From positions 1 through 34,276 of the forward strand of contig JACOVS010000023.1 in assembly GCA_016177205.1 (NCBI GenBank): a stretch of DNA of 34,276 nucleotides, read 5' to 3'. Origin of the DNA: Candidatus Aenigmatarchaeota archaeon (GTDB lineage Archaea > Aenigmatarchaeota > Aenigmatarchaeia > JACPZZ01). Positions 30,753 to 34,276 of this stretch are shown piece by piece. Made by a program: the position numbers and the translations under genes. How positions within the stretch are numbered: position 1 is the first letter of the stretch; each line of letters begins with the position of its first letter. The notes beneath the pieces are model-generated. The model was not told the DNA's origin. It did not search any database and saw nothing but the letters and a program-made list of their open reading frames with translations.

Positions 30753-31247
30753 TTATCTTCTTATTAAAGGCGTGCTCGTTGTAGTACCGATCGTTGGCCT
30801 TGGAGGAACAACGTAGAGCCTTTTCAACCGCTTGTCGATCTCGTCCAGGGAGCCTATGATTGCCTGGTTCGACTCAACGGTTTTTTTGCCATATTCAACC
30901 AGTTGGCCGATCCCCTCGGCTATGGGCCTCATAGTTTCCGAGGAAGTTCCGGAAACCTCTTCCTGCGACGCGGCTTTGAGCAGCGAAACAAACTCGTTCA
31001 GCGTCCCGAGCAATTCGTCTATCTTTGAGGGTATTCTTGAAATTTCGTTCCGCAGGTCAAGGTTCGCCCTGACCAGGTCGTCAACTATTTGCTGGTTCGC
31101 CTTGATCAGTTCTATCATTTCGTCGACAAGCTTGTTTATTTCCTTCGCAGAAGTCCCGCCCTCAATCTGGTCCAGCCGCCTTTCCAATCGCCTGATCGGG
31201 GTCATGGCTATGATTTCATACTCTTCAGAATCGGATGTGCCGGCCAT
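30753..31247 (-). CDS. Coiled-coil protein upstream of pilin cassettes
   Basis: A 164-aa soluble protein. After a disordered start, residues ~18-150 are almost entirely helical with heptad patterns (RRLERRLDQIEGG; EINKLVDEMIELIKANQQIV; SNQAIIGSLDEIDKRLKRL). The C-terminus is Pro/Thr-rich (PPRPTIGTTTSTP). It contains no membrane segment and no recognised domain. A TATA-like AGTATTTATT near 31270-31280 predicts a leaderless transcript at ATG 31247. Position suggests a cytoplasmic scaffold or regulator of the pilus, but this is only context. Confidence 0.65.
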   Translation of the reverse strand: MAGTSDSEEYEIIAMTPIRRLERRLDQIEGGTSAKEINKLVDEMIELIKANQQIVDDLVRANLDLRNEISRIPSKIDELLGTLNEFVSLLKAASQEEVSGTSSETMRPIAEGIGQLVEYGKKTVESNQAIIGSLDEIDKRLKRLYVVPPRPTIGTTTSTPLIRR

Positions 31248-31280
31248 TAAAGTAGATTTTGATTTCTATCAATAAATACT

Positions 31281-31502
31281 TTAAAGGTGGCTAGAAAACC
31301 GTTGGAGACTCCCTCTGGAAGAGTTAAAAAAGAAAGACGCTACAGCTTCGCCGTCTTTATTTTCTATATCGATCAGGTAAACACCGGTAAGTTGCTTGTC
31401 CAATTTTGGAATTCCACACTCTGGGTCTATTCCGCCGTTTTGTGAACTGGTCAAAACCCCTTTCCCGGGAGGTCTAATTCGTATTGTGACTTGCTGTTGC
31501 AT
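31281..31502 (-). CDS. Unrecognised 73-aa protein coupled to the thermosome gene
   Basis: The ATG at 31502 shares its A with the thermosome stop (TGATG), so translation probably continues from one gene to the next; a GTG one codon earlier is possible. The protein begins MQQQVTIRIRPPGKGVLT and ends with FFNSSRGSLQRFSSHL. The middle (KLDKQLTGVYLIDIENKDGE) looks like beta strands. It has one pair of short conserved-looking motifs but no recognised family. Coupling to a chaperonin suggests a small cofactor or client, but this is inference and the frame could be fortuitous. Confidence 0.5.
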   Translation of the reverse strand: MQQQVTIRIRPPGKGVLTSSQNGGIDPECGIPKLDKQLTGVYLIDIENKDGEAVASFFFNSSRGSLQRFSSHL

Positions 31503-33154
31503 CACATTTCCCCGCCGCCCATGTCAGGCATGCCGCCGGGCGGCATGCCGCCCTTGTTCAACTTGCTGGCCGAGATCACGTCGTCTATTCTCAATATCAT
31601 TTCAGCCGCCTCCGACGCAGAGCTTATGGCCTGTATCTTCGTTTTCAGCGGGTCAATGACATTCAGCTTTTCCATGTCGCTTATCCTTCCGTTCAAAACA
31701 TCCACGCCGGCATTAATGTTTCCCGCGTCGTGTTCTGCACGCAATTTAACAAGCATGTCGATTGTGTCCAGGCCTGCGTTTTCGGCAAGCGTGCGCGGGA
31801 TGATTTCCATCGCATCCGCAAACGCGTTTATTGCCAACTGCTCGCGCCCGGGGAAGCTTTCAGCGAATTTTCTCAGCTGTCTTGCGATTTCCGCCTCGGG
31901 AGCCCCGCCGCCGGCAACGTATTTGCCCATCTCAACAGCTGCCGCGACGCCCTTGATGGCGTCGTTAACAGCGCGCTCAACCTCGTCAACAATGTGTTCA
32001 GACCCGCCGCGTATCAGGATCGTAACAGCTTTCGGGTCCTTGCATTTTTGTACAAAGACCATCTGCTCCCCTGAAACTTTCTTTTCCTCGACCAGTCCGG
32101 CAAAACCCAGGTCCGCGGAGCTAAGGTCGTTTATGCTCGAAGTGACTTTCGCGCCTGTTGCTCGCGCAAGTTTGTCCATGTCGGATTTCTTAACCCGTCT
32201 CGCTGCCATTATCCCTTTCTTTGCCATGTAATGCTGCGCAGCGTCGTCAATGCCTTTCTGCGAGAACACAACATTCGCCCCTGTCGCTGAGATTTTTTCG
32301 ACCATGTCTTTGAGCATGCGCTCTTCTTCAGCCAAAAATGACTGCATCTGTTCCGGCGATGTGATCCTAATCTCGGCATCGGTTTCAAGTTCCTTGACCT
32401 CAAGGGCAGCGTCTAACAGCGCTATCTTCGCACCTTCGGCCTTTTTCGGCATTGACGGGTGGACCACCTCTTTGTCTATCGCAATGCCCCTGATGAGTTC
32501 CGTGTCGCCTATGCTGCCGCCCTGCCTTTTTTCCAGCTTTACGTTTTCCACGTCAATCACGGTCTTGCCGTCCGCGGTTTCGGAAATTTCTTTTACAGCC
32601 TGCACAACAACGCGGGCAAGCCTTTCCGGACTCTCGCCGACGCCCTTGCTGCTCATCGCGGTCGCAGCTATCTGCGCCAGCTTTTCCTCGTCGTTGATAG
32701 AAATTGATTTTGAAACATTCCTTACGGTCTCAAGAGCCTTCTCCTTCGCAACGCGGAAGCCTTTTGTTATGACCGTCGGATGAACCTCCTGGTCCAAAAG
32801 TTCTTCGGCTTTCTTCAGCATTGTGCCTGCCAAGACAACAACCGTTGTAGTGCCGTCGCCGACTTCCTCGTCCTGCGTCTTTGAAATCTCAACCATCATC
32901 TTCGCCGCAGGATGCTCGATCTCCATCTCGCTTAGAATGGTCGCGCCGTCGTTACTGATGACAACATCGCCCAACGAGTCAACGAGCATCTTGTCCATCC
33001 CGCGCGGGCCCAACGTAGTTAGTCTAGCATCACCGACAGCCTTCGCTGCCGCAATGTTGTTTCTTTGCGCGTCTTTTCCAGTCGAGCGCAAAGCCCCTTC
33101 GGGCAATATTAAAACCGGCTGCCCGCCAATCTGAGCCATCGTTGCATTAACCAT
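31502..33154 (-). CDS. thsA: Thermosome (group II chaperonin) subunit
   Basis: ATP-driven protein-folding chaperonin with built-in lid, forming eight- or nine-membered double rings in the cytoplasm. The 550 residues have the family landmarks: LGPRGMDKMLVDSLGDVVISNDGATIL, the ATP-site GDGTTTVVVLAG with catalytic Asp, and the C-terminal Gly/Met tail (MPPGGMPDMGGG). The lid region lies at about residues 210-370. Two starts are possible: ATG 33154, with GGAGGT (33165-33170) ten bases upstream, or ATG 33139 (MAQIGGQPVLIL). A strong TATA box lies at 33203-33213. Only one subunit gene is in the window. Confidence 0.96.
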   Translation of the reverse strand: MVNATMAQIGGQPVLILPEGALRSTGKDAQRNNIAAAKAVGDARLTTLGPRGMDKMLVDSLGDVVISNDGATILSEMEIEHPAAKMMVEISKTQDEEVGDGTTTVVVLAGTMLKKAEELLDQEVHPTVITKGFRVAKEKALETVRNVSKSISINDEEKLAQIAATAMSSKGVGESPERLARVVVQAVKEISETADGKTVIDVENVKLEKRQGGSIGDTELIRGIAIDKEVVHPSMPKKAEGAKIALLDAALEVKELETDAEIRITSPEQMQSFLAEEERMLKDMVEKISATGANVVFSQKGIDDAAQHYMAKKGIMAARRVKKSDMDKLARATGAKVTSSINDLSSADLGFAGLVEEKKVSGEQMVFVQKCKDPKAVTILIRGGSEHIVDEVERAVNDAIKGVAAAVEMGKYVAGGGAPEAEIARQLRKFAESFPGREQLAINAFADAMEIIPRTLAENAGLDTIDMLVKLRAEHDAGNINAGVDVLNGRISDMEKLNVIDPLKTKIQAISSASEAAEMILRIDDVISASKLNKGGMPPGGMPDMGGGEM

Positions 33155-33202
33155 ACCAAATCATACCTCCAAAACAATCCAACAAAATCTATGTAAAAGC
33201 GC

Positions 33203-33213
33203 GTATATAAATA
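33203..33213 (-). promoter_or_regulatory. TATA box and ribosome-binding site of the thermosome gene
   Basis: ATTTATATA on the minus strand lies about 50 nt before the ATG, predicting a leader of about 28 nt. The leader contains GGAGGT at 33165-33170. This differs from most genes here, which appear leaderless or nearly so, and fits strong expression of a chaperonin. Confidence 0.55.
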
Positions 33214-33249
33214 GTTATCGTTTGGAGGTATTGTCCGATTATCGGTCCG

Positions 33250-34143
33250 TCAAAATTCCGTCCTTTCCTCGACTATCTCCTCGAAATCCTCGATGCCGTC
33301 AACTGCGTTTAATTCTTCCCTGGTTACTACAGGCACGCCCCCGGAGCTGTTTTTTGAAAACCTGTTAGAAACAAGAACAGCCCGCTTGCCGGTCACTTCT
33401 GAAATGTCGTGGAGCATGACAGCGTTTCTGCGGAAATTTCTCCCGCTTTCCGAAACATTTGCCAGTATCACGTCGTCGTGCCGCGCCGCAATATTAAAAA
33501 CAGACCCTGATATGGATGTGGTGTCAAAGCCAAGCTTTTTTAATTTCCTGTCAACAAACGCCTCCAGGCCGTAAAGCCTTTCATGCTTGTCGTCGGAGTT
33601 TTCTGAACGAAATTTATTCGTAGTTACGGGTATTCCAAGGATGTTTTCTATGCGTTCCGCAATTTCCGGCCGGGCCCGCCCGCCTTTCTCGTATTCGGTT
33701 ATCGATTTACGTGAAACGCCGACGCTCCTTGAAACGTTGCCTAACGACAACCCCAAAAATTCGCGCCGCCGCCTCATTTTTCCCCCGTCGACATAAACAA
33801 CACGCCCGCCCTTCTCCACGTAATTTAACGCCCTGTTGCAAAGAATTTCCTGCAATCCGGCCAACGAAACCGCGGGTACGCCAAACCTGTGATAAACAGA
33901 ATCCTCAATAACGCCCTTCCTGGTTTTCGCACCAATGAAAATAGGCATCGCGTCCAGCGAAGACGCCGCCGCAGACAGGCGGATAGCCTCGCTTCTAGTC
34001 GCAGAGTCGATGTTGGAAATAACCTTCACAACAACGGAATTTCTACCCGCAGCTACCATGTCGAACAAGCCCTTCGACGCAGCAACGCGATAGTCCGCGC
34101 TTTCAAACTCCTCTTCTGCAGAATCGATTATATTCTGTTTCAT
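33250..34143 (-). CDS. COG1395-type HTH transcriptional regulator
   Basis: A 297-aa archaeal DNA-binding protein. The first ~140 residues (VVVKVISNIDSATRSEAIRL, MPIFIGAKTR) resemble a restriction-endonuclease-like or nucleic-acid-binding fold. A Cro/C1-type helix-turn-helix follows at about residues 130-180 (RREFLGLSLGNVSRSVGVSR then KSITEYEKGGRARP, the recognition helix). The C-terminal ~110 residues resemble the first part again. The family is widespread in archaea and uncharacterised. ATG 34143 lies about 26 nt after the centre of a TATA box, so leaderless; 44 codons upstream in the same frame overlap the divergent tRNA and are rejected. Confidence 0.8.
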   Translation of the reverse strand: MKQNIIDSAEEEFESADYRVAASKGLFDMVAAGRNSVVVKVISNIDSATRSEAIRLSAAASSLDAMPIFIGAKTRKGVIEDSVYHRFGVPAVSLAGLQEILCNRALNYVEKGGRVVYVDGGKMRRRREFLGLSLGNVSRSVGVSRKSITEYEKGGRARPEIAERIENILGIPVTTNKFRSENSDDKHERLYGLEAFVDRKLKKLGFDTTSISGSVFNIAARHDDVILANVSESGRNFRRNAVMLHDISEVTGKRAVLVSNRFSKNSSGGVPVVTREELNAVDGIEDFEEIVEERTEF

Positions 34144-34163
34144 ACATTTACAATGAAACGGCG

Positions 34164-34173
34164 TGTTTTTAAG
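34164..34173. promoter_or_regulatory. Bidirectional TATA element
   Basis: GTTTTTAAGG lies about 31 nt before the tRNA 5' end at 34200 and, on the other strand, about 25 nt before the ATG at 34143. It can serve both the tRNA and the COG1395 gene, but not easily at the same time. Confidence 0.45.
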
Positions 34174-34199
34174 GTTGTAACCAATATCATTAATGACGT

Positions 34200-34276
34200 G
34201 GGCCTGTAGCTCAGCTTGGTAGAGCGACGGTCTTATAAGGCCCGCAAGCATGGAAAACCGACGTATGCTATGCATA
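34200..34276 (+). tRNA. 5' part of an interrupted tRNA, possible anticodon UAU (Ile)
   Basis: The 5' acceptor strand GGGCCTG, TA, D stem GCTC/GAGC with loop AGCTTGGTA, and anticodon strand ACGGT followed by CTTATAA are clear. The first 25 bases closely resemble archaeal tRNA-Ile. If the loop is CTTATAA the anticodon is TAT. The 3' strand ACCGT does not follow; instead GGCCCGC and further sequence appear, and no T arm is found before the window ends. So the gene is intron-bearing, split or degenerate, or continues beyond the window. Confidence 0.55.

Noticed and set aside
21052..31247. Archaellum (archaeal flagellum) operon
   Set aside because: No ArlF/G/H or ArlC/D/E-type genes are seen; the two separate TadB/TadC-type proteins and the pilins fit a pilus better.
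33155..33170. Five-codon leader ORF before the thermosome gene
   Set aside because: ATG directly after GGAGGT opens a five-codon frame, but the spacing is too short for efficient use and no attenuator-like codons or hairpins follow.
34144..34275. 44-codon extension of the COG1395 regulator
   Set aside because: It would run through the divergent tRNA and the shared TATA box; the ATG at 34143 matches the predicted leaderless start.

Overview
This window reads as a compact archaeal chromosome segment. It carries archaeal-type PheRS, TrpRS and GlyRS, aEF1A, aIF1A, topoisomerase VI (both subunits), a group II chaperonin, a tRNA-splicing endonuclease, an NMD3-like protein, a Dim2/Pno1-like KH protein, a geranylgeranyl-reductase-family enzyme, class III (prepilin-type) signal peptides, AT-rich TATA boxes, many apparently leaderless genes and intron-bearing tRNA genes. 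Genes are packed, commonly with ATGA, TAATG or TGATG overlaps. The lineage cannot be fixed from the sequence alone. The pilin style and gene packing suggest a DPANN-like or other small-genome archaeon, but this is inference.

Layout. 1-3200: repeat edge, then pheS-pheT. 3200-5223: a geranylgeranyl-reductase-family flavoprotein and a divergent family 2 glycosyltransferase. 5207-8870: a leftward tryptophan operon (winged-helix ORF, 104-aa ORF, trpB, trpA, trpS) in which every gene overlaps the next. 8896-10855: glyS and a small nucleotide-hydrolase-like gene, sharing a promoter region with the trp operon that contains a perfect palindrome. 10852-12561: a CBS/ribosome-hibernation-like protein and endA. 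12602-12875: a nested inverted-repeat array around tRNA-Phe(GAA). 12900-15278: aEF1A, a class II aldolase and cytidine deaminase. 15315-15464: a tRNA-Asn(GTT) gene of 150 nt interrupted at three places. 15554-18748: a membrane-anchored surface protein and top6B-top6A. 18811-20961: methyltransferase, KH protein, aIF1A and NMD3.

21052-31247 is a leftward type IV pilus-like locus. It holds an 816-aa secretion ATPase, TadB and TadC membrane proteins, two near-duplicate cassettes (small two-helix membrane protein plus pilin), further pilin-like proteins and a 606-aa surface protein with a carbohydrate-binding-like domain. A degenerate IS200/IS605-type tnpB end sits between the ATPase and tadB. 31281-34143: a 73-aa protein coupled to the thermosome gene, and a COG1395-type DNA-binding regulator. 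The window ends inside a tRNA gene whose 5' half has a possible UAU anticodon.

Two themes link the genes. One is translation: three synthetases, initiation and elongation factors, ribosome maturation and hibernation factors, and three tRNA genes with the splicing endonuclease. The other is a surface pilus with tandemly copied pilins. The most unusual item is the multiply interrupted tRNA-Asn gene. Two of its insertions have bulge-helix-bulge geometry that restores normal D and anticodon arms; the third does not.
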